Shown: in pieces, positions 53,165 to 61,938 of the stretch
Numbering within the stretch: position 1 is the first letter of the stretch
Layout of the letters: each line of letters begins with the position of its first letter
Origin: Pseudomonas fluorescens
GTDB lineage: Bacteria > Pseudomonadota > Gammaproteobacteria > Pseudomonadales > Pseudomonadaceae
Reading direction: 5' to 3'
Length of the DNA: 64,000 bases
Assembly (NCBI RefSeq): GCF_902497775.2
Contig: NZ_OZ024668.1
Location: 1,139,826-1,203,825, forward strand
Translations under genes and position numbers: made by a program
The notes under the pieces: generated by a model
Seen by the model: the letters and a program-made list of their open reading frames with translations, nothing else
What the model was told of the DNA's origin: nothing
Database searches by the model: none

Positions 53165-54879
53165 CGATGGGTTTCCTGATGTTGTTGCTGTTCATACCAG
53201 AATTTACGCCGCAACAGCTCGGCCGGGTTGTCCGGGATCTGTCGCAGCCATTGTTCCAGGGCCTGGCGCTGTTCGGCATCGAGGCTGCTGTCGGTCGGGC
53301 GCTGGGGTGGCCGGGTAGTGTCATCGTCGTCCGCGCCGCTGGCCTGGTTTTGCGCCTGCTCGTTGGCGTTGTCCTCAGGTTTGCCCGCTTCATCGGCTAC
53401 TTCCGGTGGTTTCGCCGCAGCCTGGTCCTGGGCGTTCTGCGAGCTGCTGGCGGCGTCGCTGCTGTTGGGGTTGCTCTGCGGGTTATCTTCGGGCGGCTGT
53501 TCGGGTGCCTGTTCGGCCTGACGCTGTTGCAGCAATTGTTCGACCAGGGCCTTGTTGGCCAGCGCCGGTTGCAGTTCGGCTTGGCGCTCAAGGGCCTGTT
53601 CGTAAGCATCCAGCGCCGCTTCCAGTTCACCGCTGCGGGCCAGGGCGTTGCCGCGATTGTAATGGTCGGCGGCGCTGTTGCCCTGGGCGAACTGGCGGGC
53701 GGCGCCGTTGAAGTCGCCGGCCTCGAAAAGCGCCAAGCCTTTCCATTGCGGGTCCTGGAAGTGCCGCGCGGCCTCGGCCGGGCGCTGCTGCTCAAGCAGG
53801 CGCTGGCCTTGCTGGTCGGGGCGCAGCCACAGGTCGTTGAACTCGAAGGCGTAACCGGGCTGCGGCAGGGCCAGCAGCAACGGCAGGCAGAACAGCCAGC
53901 CGCGGCGGCCGGCGCAGGCGGCCAGCAGCAACAGTGGCAGCAACAGCCAGTAGCCCTGGTCGGCCCAGCTGTCGAGTTGCACGGTCTGGCCATCGTCACG
54001 CAGGTTGCGCGGGTTGTCGAACAGGCGCAGACCACGCAGGTCGAGGTCGTCGATGCGGGCGCTGCGGTAGCGCCCGCCGGTGCTGTTGATAAAGGCCTTG
54101 AGGCTGGCGCTGTCGAGGCGCGGCAAGAGGATGCCGCCCTGGTCGTCCTTGAGGAATTCGCCATTGGCCTGCTTGACCGGCGCGCCCTCGGCGCTGCCGA
54201 CACCGAGCATCAACAGGCTCGGACCCTGGCGGCCGAGGGCTTGCACGATGCCCTGACGTTCTTGGGCATCGAGCGCGGAGCCGATCAACAGCAGCCGACC
54301 CTGGCCGATGCCTGCCTGGGCGAGCAGGGCAAGGCCCTTGCGCACGGCGAGATCGGCACGCTGGCCGGTTTGCGGCATGATCGCCGGGTCCAGCGCTTCG
54401 AGCAGGTTGCGGCTGGTGGCCAGGTCGTCGGACAGCGGCACCAGGGTGTGGGCACTGCCGGCGTAGACGATGATCGCAGTCTGGCTGTCGCGGCGGTGCT
54501 CGAGCAGGTCGAGGATCTTGCGCCGGGCCTGTTCCAGGCGGCTTGGCGCGGCGTCGTCGGCGAGCATCTGCGGGGTCAGCTCAAGCAGGATCACCAGCGG
54601 GTCGGCCGGGCGTTGGCGGGTGTCTTCCAGGCGCTGCCAGCTCGGGCCCACCAAGGCCAGTACGGTGATCACCCAGGCAAGGCCCAGGGCGATCCACGGC
54701 AGTTTGCTGTCGCGGCCGTTGCCGCCGCCGAGCAGCACGGCATGGAAGGCCGCAGGCAAGATCATCTGCCAGCGGCCGGCGCGTTTTTGCCGGTGCCAGA
54801 GCTTCCACAGCAGCCAGGCCAGCAGCGGCAGGATGATCAGCCACAGCGGGCGCAACCATTGCGGCCACGGTTCGCTCAT
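53161..54879 (-). CDS. batB: BatB/BatC-like fusion: VWA domain plus TPR protein
   Basis: A 572-residue protein. ATG 54879 is chosen because it overlaps the batA stop and gives an N-terminal membrane helix; the longer 35-residue Ala-rich extension is rejected. Two N-terminal helices precede a von Willebrand A domain (about 80-280) whose metal site is degenerate (LVILLELTPQML instead of DxSxS). A third helix follows near 310. TPR-like repeats, including HYNRGNALARSGELEAALDAYEQALE, come next, then a disordered Gln/Asn/Pro-rich tail. In many bacteria these are two genes, batB and batC. Confidence 0.9.
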   Translation of the reverse strand: MSEPWPQWLRPLWLIILPLLAWLLWKLWHRQKRAGRWQMILPAAFHAVLLGGGNGRDSKLPWIALGLAWVITVLALVGPSWQRLEDTRQRPADPLVILLELTPQMLADDAAPSRLEQARRKILDLLEHRRDSQTAIIVYAGSAHTLVPLSDDLATSRNLLEALDPAIMPQTGQRADLAVRKGLALLAQAGIGQGRLLLIGSALDAQERQGIVQALGRQGPSLLMLGVGSAEGAPVKQANGEFLKDDQGGILLPRLDSASLKAFINSTGGRYRSARIDDLDLRGLRLFDNPRNLRDDGQTVQLDSWADQGYWLLLPLLLLAACAGRRGWLFCLPLLLALPQPGYAFEFNDLWLRPDQQGQRLLEQQRPAEAARHFQDPQWKGLALFEAGDFNGAARQFAQGNSAADHYNRGNALARSGELEAALDAYEQALERQAELQPALANKALVEQLLQQRQAEQAPEQPPEDNPQSNPNSSDAASSSQNAQDQAAAKPPEVADEAGKPEDNANEQAQNQASGADDDDTTRPPQRPTDSSLDAEQRQALEQWLRQIPDNPAELLRRKFWYEQQQHQETHR

Positions 54880-55952
54880 CGCCGTCTCCTCAAGCGCAGC
54901 CGTTGCAGGCGTTGACGCCATTGCGGGTGTGGCTGCAAGAAGCGTGGGCGCCGCAGCAGGCGCTGCAACAGGTTGTCTGGCCATTGTTGCTCGATCACCA
55001 GCAGCACGCTGAGCAACAACGCCAGGGCCAACGGCCAGCTGTACAGCGCCTCGGCGGTGCGCGCCTGGGTTGGCTGCTGGGCTACGGGTTCGAGGCGGTC
55101 GAGGGCTTGGCCGATGGCCTGCAGTTCTGCGCCGTCATGGGCGCGGAAGTAGCTGCCGCCGGTCAGCGCGGCGATTTCCTTGAGCGAGGCTTCGTCCAGG
55201 TCCAGGCTTGGGTTGATGCCCAGCAGCCCTGCGGCACCGGTCTGTTCCGGGTCGGCACCGATACCGATGGTGTAGATGCGCACGTTTTCCTGGGCGGCCA
55301 GGCGCGCTGCGGTCAGCGGGTGGATCTGCCCGCCGTTGTTGGCGCCGTCGGTGACCAGCACCAGCACGCGGCTCTGTGCCGGGCGCTGGCGCAGGCGCTT
55401 CAGGGCCAGGCCGATGGCGTCGCCAATGGCGGTGTTCTTGCCGGCGATGCCGATCTGCGCTTCGTCGAGGAAGGTGCGCACGGTGCGCCGGTCGAAGGTC
55501 AGTGGCGCTTGCAGGTAGGCCTGGCTGCCGAACAGGATCAGGCCGACGCGATCGCCCTGGCGCTCTTCGAGAAAGTCACCGAGCAGGGCCTTGACCAGGG
55601 TCAGGCGGCTGACGTCGTCGCCTTGCCACTGCATGTCGGGAAAGTCCATGGAGCCGGAGACGTCCACCGCCACCAGCAGGTCGCGGCCACTGGCGGCCAC
55701 CGGCAGCGGCTCGCCCAGCCACTGTGGGCGAGCGGCGGCGAACAGCAGCAACAGCCAGACCAGCACGAACGGCGCTTGCTGGCGCCAGGTCGGCAGGTTC
55801 AGGCGCGCGCGGCGGCCGGCCAGGCCTTCGAGTTCATCGAGGAAACTGACCTTGAGCACCGGCTCGCCGCTGTCGGCGGCCGGCAGCAGCAGGCGCGCCA
55901 GCCAGGGCAGCGGCAACAGCACGAAGATCCACGGCCAGGCCAGTTCAAACAT
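54876..55952 (-). CDS. batA: BatA, VWA-domain membrane protein
   Basis: A 358-residue inner-membrane protein with two N-terminal helices (about 1-25 and 60-80), a VWA domain with an intact MIDAS (AVDVSGSMDF, then NTAIGDA and VTDGANNGG), and a C-terminal helix near 310. The ATG overlaps the DUF4381 stop. It probably binds the partner proteins of the Bat complex with metal-dependent contacts, driven by the MoxR ATPase. Confidence 0.94.
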   Translation of the reverse strand: MFELAWPWIFVLLPLPWLARLLLPAADSGEPVLKVSFLDELEGLAGRRARLNLPTWRQQAPFVLVWLLLLFAAARPQWLGEPLPVAASGRDLLVAVDVSGSMDFPDMQWQGDDVSRLTLVKALLGDFLEERQGDRVGLILFGSQAYLQAPLTFDRRTVRTFLDEAQIGIAGKNTAIGDAIGLALKRLRQRPAQSRVLVLVTDGANNGGQIHPLTAARLAAQENVRIYTIGIGADPEQTGAAGLLGINPSLDLDEASLKEIAALTGGSYFRAHDGAELQAIGQALDRLEPVAQQPTQARTAEALYSWPLALALLLSVLLVIEQQWPDNLLQRLLRRPRFLQPHPQWRQRLQRLRLRRRR

Positions 55953-56439
55953 GTTTGCGGATCCAGGTTTCGACCGACTGGTTGAGGCCGTTGATGGCTT
56001 TGTCGTCGAGTTTGCATTCGGGCTTGTAGGCGCCTTCGACCAGCACCATCCAGCGGGTCAGGCCGGCGGCCGGGCAGCGGTTATCGAGAAACGCCAGCCA
56101 TTGGCGGCCGTTGAGGGTATGGCTGTGGCTGCCCGGGTAATGATTGCGGCACAGGCGCTTGAGCAGGGCGTTGATCTGCTGCAGCCAGGCCCCGGCCGGG
56201 GCGCCGTCGTAGGGTTTGGGCAGGCGCGCGAGTTCGGCCAGGGCTTCGACGCGTACCGGGTCCAGGGGCAGTTCGGCGCGCACGATGGCTTTTTTGCCCG
56301 GGCGCCAATGGCGCAGACGCCAAATGCCCCAACCGAGCAGCGGCAGTAGCAACAGTAGTGCCCACCAGCCCGGGGCCAGCGGCCACCAATTGATCGGTGC
56401 CGGGGTGATCAAGGGCTGCAACTGATCGAGCGGGTTCAC
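55945..56439 (-). CDS. DUF4381 membrane protein of the Bat cluster
   Basis: A 164-residue protein with one transmembrane helix (about 20-40) rich in Trp and Leu, followed by a cytoplasmic domain. It starts with GTG, which overlaps the DUF58 stop (GTGA). DUF4381 proteins occur in MoxR/Bat clusters; their role is unknown. Confidence 0.92.
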   Translation of the reverse strand: MNPLDQLQPLITPAPINWWPLAPGWWALLLLLPLLGWGIWRLRHWRPGKKAIVRAELPLDPVRVEALAELARLPKPYDGAPAGAWLQQINALLKRLCRNHYPGSHSHTLNGRQWLAFLDNRCPAAGLTRWMVLVEGAYKPECKLDDKAINGLNQSVETWIRKHV

Positions 56440-57380
56440 GAGGATTTCCCTGGTCGTTGCGCGTTGAGGTATTCGCGCAGTTGCTCGATCATCTCGCTCT
56501 GGGTGCTCAGCGGCATCAGCACTACCCGCAGCTTTTGCGCCAGCAGCTCCCAGCGCTCGATGCGCGCTTCGCTTTGCTGGCGGTAGCTCTTGCGCAGGGT
56601 CGGGTCGAGGGTGTCGAGCTCCAGTTGCGCACCGCGCTGGGCAAAGCGCAGCAGGCCGGCGGCGGGCAGGGCATGGTCGAGCGGGTCGGACAGCGGCAAC
56701 AGCAGCAGGTCGCAGTGGCGCGAAAGCAGGCTCAGTTGCTGCTCGACCGCAGGCGTTAGCGCCCGCTCGTCGCAGATGATGATTGCCAGGCTGCCCGGGC
56801 GCAGCACTTCGCGGGCGCGGCGCAAGGCGATGCCCAGGCTATCGGCCTGGGGCACGGCTTCGGTATGCAGCGACTGGTTGACCCGCGCCAGGCGGTTGAG
56901 CAGTTGCAGCAGGCTCTGCTTGCTGCGCCGCGGTTTGATCTCGTAGTGCTCGTTGTCGCCGAACACCAGGCCGCCAATGCGGTCGTTGTGGCCCAGCGCG
57001 GCCCAGCCGATCAGGGCGGCAGCCTGGGCGGCGAGCACCGACTTGAACATCAGCCCCGAGCCGAAGAACAGCCGCTGGCTCTGTTCGACGAGGATGAAGA
57101 TTGGCCGCTCGCGTTCCTCATGAAACAGCTTGGTGTGCGGCTCCTGGGTGCGCGCGGTCACCCGCCAGTCGATGTTGCGCACATCGTCGCCGGCCTGGTA
57201 GACCCGCACCTGGTCGAAGTCGACCCCGCGCCCGCGCAGTTTCGAGTGGTGCAGGCCGACCAGCGGGCTGCGTTGGCCCGGCCGGGAGAACAGCTGCACT
57301 TCGCGCACGCGATGACGCATCTCGATCAGCTCGGCGAGGCTGATGCGGATTCCGGGCGCGGCCAACAGGCGATTGGGCAT
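56436..57380 (-). CDS. DUF58 protein of the MoxR/Bat cluster
   Basis: A 314-residue soluble protein with the DUF58 signature in its first half: GRGVDFDQVRVYQAGDDVRN continuing into IDWRVTARTQEPHTKLF. A VWA-like domain follows from about residue 90. It is usually paired with MoxR, whose gene precedes it by 4 nt. Role inferred: adaptor or substrate of the MoxR ATPase in envelope maturation. Confidence 0.94.
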   Translation of the reverse strand: MPNRLLAAPGIRISLAELIEMRHRVREVQLFSRPGQRSPLVGLHHSKLRGRGVDFDQVRVYQAGDDVRNIDWRVTARTQEPHTKLFHEERERPIFILVEQSQRLFFGSGLMFKSVLAAQAAALIGWAALGHNDRIGGLVFGDNEHYEIKPRRSKQSLLQLLNRLARVNQSLHTEAVPQADSLGIALRRAREVLRPGSLAIIICDERALTPAVEQQLSLLSRHCDLLLLPLSDPLDHALPAAGLLRFAQRGAQLELDTLDPTLRKSYRQQSEARIERWELLAQKLRVVLMPLSTQSEMIEQLREYLNAQRPGKSS

Positions 57381-57384
57381 GGGC

Positions 57385-58344
57385 TCAGGCGACGGCGACG
57401 ACGTCGAGGATGCGCTGGATCACCCGGTCCTGGTCAATCCCGGCGGCCTCGGCCTCGAAGGAAAGAATGATGCGATGGCGCAGCACGTCGAACAGCACTG
57501 CCTGGATATCTTCGGGGCTGACGAAGTCGCGCCCGGCCAGCCAGGCATGGGCCCGCGCGCAGCGGTCGAGGGCAATCGAGCCGCGCGGGCTGGCGCCGTA
57601 GGCGATCCAGTCGGCCAGCTCCAGGTCGAACTTGGCCGGGGTGCGGGTGGCCATCACCAGTTGCACCAGGTATTCCTCTACCGCATCGGCCATGTACAGG
57701 CCGAGGATTTCCTTGCGCGCGGCGAAGATCGCCTGCTGGCTGACCCGGCGCTCCGGCTTGGTCTCGCCATTGAGCGCCTCGCCACGGGCCTGCTGCAGAA
57801 TGCGTCGCTCGACGGCGGCATCCGGGAAGCCGATCTTGACGTGCATGAGGAAACGGTCGAGCTGGGCCTCAGGCAAAGGGTAGGTGCCTTCCTGCTCGAT
57901 CGGGTTTTGCGTGGCCATCACCAGGAACAGTGGCGACAGTTCATAGGTGCTGCGCCCGACGCTGACCTGGCGTTCGGCCATGGCTTCGAGCAGCGCCGAC
58001 TGGACCTTGGCCGGGGCGCGGTTGATTTCGTCGGCCAGCACCAGGTTGTGGAAGATCGGTCCCTGCTGGAACACGAAGCTGCCGGTTTCCGGGCGATAGA
58101 TCTCGGTGCCGGTGATGTCGGCCGGGAGCAGGTCGGGGGTGAACTGGATACGATGGAATTCGGCTTCAACGCCTTCGGCCAGTTCCTTGATGGCCTTGGT
58201 CTTGGCCAGGCCCGGGGCGCCTTCGACCAGCATGTGGCCGTCGGCGAGGAGCACGATGAGCAAGCGCTCGACGAGTTTTTCCTGGCCCAGGATCTGGGTT
58301 GAAAGAAAGGTGCGCAGCGCGATCAGCGCCTCACGGTGTTCCAT
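57385..58344 (-). CDS. MoxR-family AAA+ ATPase
   Basis: A 319-residue AAA+ protein. Walker A is GAPGLAKT at about 42-49, where the usual GK is AK. Walker B is LVLADEINRAPAK, and sensor I is MATQNPIEQEGTYPLPEAQLDRF split across that region. It is the first gene of the minus-strand run of nine. MoxR proteins act as chaperone-like ATPases with VWA-domain partners, here BatA and BatB. Confidence 0.95.
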   Translation of the reverse strand: MEHREALIALRTFLSTQILGQEKLVERLLIVLLADGHMLVEGAPGLAKTKAIKELAEGVEAEFHRIQFTPDLLPADITGTEIYRPETGSFVFQQGPIFHNLVLADEINRAPAKVQSALLEAMAERQVSVGRSTYELSPLFLVMATQNPIEQEGTYPLPEAQLDRFLMHVKIGFPDAAVERRILQQARGEALNGETKPERRVSQQAIFAARKEILGLYMADAVEEYLVQLVMATRTPAKFDLELADWIAYGASPRGSIALDRCARAHAWLAGRDFVSPEDIQAVLFDVLRHRIILSFEAEAAGIDQDRVIQRILDVVAVA

Positions 58345-58433
58345 CGTTGAAGGTTCCTGGAAAAAAGCCAGGGCGTGCGGCGTAAAAGCGCCCGGGCGGG
58401 GGCTGATACTTTAATGCATCCGGGGGCGAAAAG

Positions 58434-58464
58434 CATCGCGGGGCAAGTCGGATCGCCCCGCGAT
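58434..58464. repeat. Short perfect REP-like hairpin
   Basis: ATCGCGGGGC and GCCCCGCGAT form a perfect 10-bp stem around AAGTCGGATC. It lies just beyond the stop of the minus-strand MFS gene and upstream of moxR, so it can terminate the former. Confidence 0.75.
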
Positions 58465-58473
58465 GGCCATGAC

Positions 58474-59802
58474 TCAGTTCTTGAAGCTGGAATGCTTGCG
58501 CCCCTGGTCACACAGGGCAAACACCACCACAAACACCGCCGCCACCACCAGGATCAGCGCCACGCCGTCAGTGGAGTGGGTCGCCGAGTTGGCCACCAGC
58601 GCCAGGCCGCCCAGCGGTGCCAGGCCGCCGGCCACGGCGGTGCCGACTTCACGCCCGGTGCCAAAGCCCGAAGAGCGGGTCTGGGTCGGGAACTGACGGC
58701 TGAGGAACGAGCCCTGCGGGGCAAACATCATCGGTGCGAGGATGCCGGTACCGATGGCAATCGCCAGGTAGATCATCATCGGCTCGCCGGTGTTGAGCAG
58801 GGTCAGGAACGGGTAGGCGAACAGCACCGAGAACATCCCGCCAAGCATCAGCACAGTCTTGCTGCTCCATTTGTCGCACAGCCAGCCGAAAAACGGCACG
58901 GCAATGATTGCCACCAGGCTGGCAATGGTGACCGACAACGAGGTGACATGGGCTTCGACGCCTTTGTACTGGGTCAGGTAGGCCAGCGAGAAGGTCTTGA
59001 AGATGTAGCTCAGGGCGTTGTAGCCGATGGCCACGAAGAACACCACGGCCAAGCCTTTGAGGTCGTTGCGAAACAGCAGCTTGAGTGGCGATACCTGGTC
59101 TTTGGCCGGGGTTTTGTCGAGTTCTTTGAAATCCGGGGTTTCCGGGATGCTTTTGCGCACCCACAGGCCCACGCCGACCAGCACGATGCTGCAGATGAAC
59201 GGGATGCGCCAGCCGCCGGAGAGCAGGAACTCGTTGCCGTTCATGGTCAACAGGTACACGGTCAGCGACGACAGCAGCAGGCCCAGGTTCAAACCCAGCG
59301 CCGGCCAGGCACCCTGGCTGCCGCGCTTGCCTTCGCTGGCGTGCTCGTAGGAAGTCACCGCCGCGCCAGACAGCTCGGCACCGGCGCCCAGGCCCTGAAT
59401 GATGCGCACCAGCACGAGGATGATCGGCGCCCAGATGCCAATCGAGGCGTAGCTGGGGATCAGGCCGATCAGGGTGGTGCACACACCCATCATGCAGAAG
59501 GTGATGACCAGCACCTGCTTGCGCCCGAAGCGGTCGCCCAGGTAGCCGAACAGCACGCCGCCGAAGGGGCGGGCGATAAAGCCGATGGCGAAGGTGGAAA
59601 ACGCCAGCAGCGAAGCCACCGCCGGGTTGCTCGGGTCGAAGAAGATCTTCGAGAACACGATTGCCGCCATGGTCGCGTACAGGTAGAAGTCGTACCACTC
59701 CAGCATCGAGCCGAAAATGGTTGCCGCAGCGACTTTGCGCAGGCGTTTGCGTTTCTGTTCCGGGGTTTCGGTCGCGGCCGCAGCCGCCTCATGTAGGGAC
59801 AT
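58474..59802 (-). CDS. MFS transporter, metabolite:H+ symporter (MHS) family
   Basis: A 442-residue, twelve-helix transporter. The MHS pattern is clear: IFGSMLEWYDFYLY in helix 1 and RPFGGVLFGYLGDRFGRKQV after helix 2. Relatives move organic acids, proline or betaine with protons. It lies 46 nt after lhgO on the same strand, so 2-hydroxyglutarate, 2-oxoglutarate or a related dicarboxylate is a reasonable guess for the substrate. That guess rests on gene neighbourhood only. Confidence 0.92.
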   Translation of the reverse strand: MSLHEAAAAATETPEQKRKRLRKVAAATIFGSMLEWYDFYLYATMAAIVFSKIFFDPSNPAVASLLAFSTFAIGFIARPFGGVLFGYLGDRFGRKQVLVITFCMMGVCTTLIGLIPSYASIGIWAPIILVLVRIIQGLGAGAELSGAAVTSYEHASEGKRGSQGAWPALGLNLGLLLSSLTVYLLTMNGNEFLLSGGWRIPFICSIVLVGVGLWVRKSIPETPDFKELDKTPAKDQVSPLKLLFRNDLKGLAVVFFVAIGYNALSYIFKTFSLAYLTQYKGVEAHVTSLSVTIASLVAIIAVPFFGWLCDKWSSKTVLMLGGMFSVLFAYPFLTLLNTGEPMMIYLAIAIGTGILAPMMFAPQGSFLSRQFPTQTRSSGFGTGREVGTAVAGGLAPLGGLALVANSATHSTDGVALILVVAAVFVVVFALCDQGRKHSSFKN

Positions 59803-59848
59803 GTGGGGTTTTCCTTTTTTGTCTTTGTAGTTAGGTGTGCAGCAGGAT

Positions 59849-61042
59849 TCAGCGGGCCTTGAAAATTCGTTCGGCGATCATCTGGCCGATCGGGATGGCC
59901 GAAGTGGCCGCCGGCGATGGCGCATTGCAGACGTGCACCATGCGTGGTGTTTCGGCGAACAGGAAGTCGTGCACCAGGGTGCCGTCGCGCATCACTGCCT
60001 GGGCGCGGATGCCGGCTTCATAGGGCAGCAGGTCTTCGATATTCAGCGATGGGCAGTATTTGCGGCATTGCTCCAGGTAACCGCTTTTGAACAGTGAGTT
60101 CTTCATCTCGGCGGTGCCGGAACCAAGGTTGTTCCAGATGGTTTTCCAGAACCCCGGAAAGCGCGCGTATTCGGCCACGTCGCGCCAGTTCACCGAGAAC
60201 TTGCGGTAGTTCTCCCGGCCCAGTCCCAGCACGGCGTTGGGCCCGACGGTCACGCTGCCGTCGATCATCCGCGTCAGGTGCACGCCGAGAAACGGCAGCT
60301 GCGGGTCGGGGATCGGGTAGATCAGGTGGTTGACGATGTCGTTCTTGGCCGCTGGCAGGCGGAAGTATTCGCCCCGGAAGGGGATGATCTGGTGGTCGAT
60401 CTTGACCCCGGCCAGGGTTGCCAGGCGGTCGGATTGCAGGCCGGCACAGGCCACCAGTTGGCGGGCGCTCCAGACTTTGTCGTCGCTGCTGATGGTGACC
60501 TTGTCGGCGGTTTCGACGATGGCCCGCACGGTGGTCTGCAACTGCACTTCGCCGCCGAATCGCTGGATGACCCGGGCCATGGCTTCGCAGACCTGCTTGT
60601 AGTCGACGATGCCGGTGGCGTCGAGGAACAGGCCGCCGAGGCCGACGATGTTTGGCTCGCGCCGTTGCAGCTCTTTGGCATCCAGCTGTTCGACCTTCAG
60701 GCCGTTCTGCTGCGAGCGTTCGTACAGGGCGTGCATGCGCTCGACCTCCAGCGGCGTGGAAGCCACCAGCAGCTTGCCGCAGACCTCGAACTTGATCTGG
60801 TGCTCGGTGCAGAACTCTTTGGTGGCCTGGGCGCCGCGCTTGCACAGGTCGGCCTTGAGGCTGCCCGGCGCGTAGTAGATCCCTGCGTGGATCACGCCGC
60901 TGTTGTGCCCGGTCTGGTGCCTGGCCAGGCTGCTTTCCTTTTCCAGAATCAGCAGGGAGGCGCCCGGTTGGCGTTCCAGCAGCGCCATGGCGGTGGCGAG
61001 GCCGACGATGCCGCCGCCGATGATGCAGTAGTCGTAGATCAT
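59849..61042 (-). CDS. lhgO: L-2-hydroxyglutarate oxidase/dehydrogenase
   Basis: A 397-residue FAD enzyme that oxidises L-2-hydroxyglutarate to 2-oxoglutarate. The dinucleotide site is CIIGGGIVGLATAMALLE at the N-terminus. Family blocks GHNSGVIHAGIYYAPGSLKA, CGKLLVA and the C-terminal GIRAQAV.DG follow. Its promoter contains a GntR-type operator (61090-61100) and AAGGTGACACCTGC precedes the ATG. It lies between lhgR and the MFS transporter. Confidence 0.93.
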   Translation of the reverse strand: MIYDYCIIGGGIVGLATAMALLERQPGASLLILEKESSLARHQTGHNSGVIHAGIYYAPGSLKADLCKRGAQATKEFCTEHQIKFEVCGKLLVASTPLEVERMHALYERSQQNGLKVEQLDAKELQRREPNIVGLGGLFLDATGIVDYKQVCEAMARVIQRFGGEVQLQTTVRAIVETADKVTISSDDKVWSARQLVACAGLQSDRLATLAGVKIDHQIIPFRGEYFRLPAAKNDIVNHLIYPIPDPQLPFLGVHLTRMIDGSVTVGPNAVLGLGRENYRKFSVNWRDVAEYARFPGFWKTIWNNLGSGTAEMKNSLFKSGYLEQCRKYCPSLNIEDLLPYEAGIRAQAVMRDGTLVHDFLFAETPRMVHVCNAPSPAATSAIPIGQMIAERIFKAR

Positions 61043-61080
61043 GCAGGTGTCACCTTGGCTTGTTCTTATCAGAGAGTCTG

Positions 61081-61110
61081 CTTATCAGGTTGTCAGACTA
61101 AGTAGGTCAA
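61081..61110 (-). promoter_or_regulatory. lhgO promoter with internal LhgR operator
   Basis: On the minus strand TTGACC (plus 61105-61110) and GATAAG (plus 61081-61086) are 18 nt apart, a good sigma-70 pair. Between them lies TAGTCTGACAA (plus 61090-61100), which fits the FadR-subfamily operator TNGTNNNACNA. The same 14 bases TCAGGTTGTCAGAC recur at the lhgR promoter. Confidence 0.65.
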
Positions 61111-61111
61111 A

Positions 61112-61137
61112 CAAAAGGGCGCCATGGTGCAGCGCCC
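61112..61137 (-). terminator. Probable intrinsic terminator of lhgR
   Basis: On the minus strand GGGCGC and GCGCCC form a stem around a 9-nt loop, followed by TTTTGTTTG. It lies 16 nt after the lhgR stop and ahead of the lhgO promoter, so the two genes can be transcribed separately. Confidence 0.6.
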
Positions 61138-61152
61138 ATTCTAAAGGGTGGT

Positions 61153-61863
61153 TCAGTCGATACTCGGCAGGTCCAGTTTCAGGCGTTTGGCCGAGGCCCG
61201 CAGGTGCGCTTCGGCGCAGGCTGCGGCGCCAAGCCGGTCGCCATCGGCGATGGCCTGGTACAGCGCTTGGTGTTCGCGGTGGGCATCGGCCGAACCGCCC
61301 ACCGAATGCGCTGCGGAGTTTTCCCAGGCGGTGCGGCGGGCCGCGGCCAACTGGCCACGCAGAAAGTCATGGAAGGCGACGAAATAATCGTTCTTGCTGG
61401 CCTCGGCGATAGCGCGGTGAAACTCCACGTCAGCGGCGGCAGCCACGGCAAACTCGCTGCGCTTGTCGAGCATCTCCTGCAGGGCCTTGCTCATGCGTGC
61501 CAGGTCGGCGGCGTCGCGGCGCTGGGCGGCTACCGAAGCGGCCTGGGTCTCGATCCACAGGCGCACTTCGAACATCTGCACCAGGTCCGGGCTGCGACCT
61601 TGCGCAGAAGGGAAGCGGAACACCGTGCCGGTCGGGGTTTGCGAAATGTACGACCCCAGGCCGCGGCGGGCGATCAGCACCCCGTCCGCCTTGAGCTGGG
61701 CCACCGCCTCGCGCACCACCGAGCGGCTGACGTTCAATTGCTCGGCCAGTTGCTGTTCGGTGGGCAGGCGCGATTCGGCCGCCAGGCGACCGGAATCGAT
61801 TTCGGCGCGGATGGCGCCGACAACCCGTTCAACCAGGGTGTCGGGGCGCTGAAGCTCAAGCAT
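61153..61863 (-). CDS. lhgR: GntR/FadR-family repressor (LhgR-like)
   Basis: A 236-residue regulator: winged helix (about 10-75) with LPTEQQLAEQLNVSRSVVRE, then the all-helical FCD effector domain. ATG 61863 is preferred to the in-frame TTG at 61896 because the latter falls inside the likely -10 box and operator. Position next to lhgO and two matching operators fit LhgR of Pseudomonas, which represses lhgR-lhgO and is released by L-2-hydroxyglutarate. It probably represses itself as well. Confidence 0.88.
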   Translation of the reverse strand: MLELQRPDTLVERVVGAIRAEIDSGRLAAESRLPTEQQLAEQLNVSRSVVREAVAQLKADGVLIARRGLGSYISQTPTGTVFRFPSAQGRSPDLVQMFEVRLWIETQAASVAAQRRDAADLARMSKALQEMLDKRSEFAVAAAADVEFHRAIAEASKNDYFVAFHDFLRGQLAAARRTAWENSAAHSVGGSADAHREHQALYQAIADGDRLGAAACAEAHLRASAKRLKLDLPSID

Positions 61864-61885
61864 GAGGGGTGGCTCATTAGTCAGG

Positions 61886-61922
61886 TTGTCAGACAATGCC
61901 TTTTGTAACGGTTCCTTGTCAA
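61886..61922 (-). promoter_or_regulatory. lhgR promoter with overlapping operator
   Basis: On the minus strand a perfect TTGACA (plus 61917-61922) is followed after 18 nt by CATTGT (plus 61893-61898). The palindrome TTGTCTGACAA (plus 61886-61896) overlaps the -10 box and matches TNGTNNNACNA, implying autorepression. Confidence 0.6.
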
Positions 61923-61938
61923 GAAACCCCGTGGGCGA

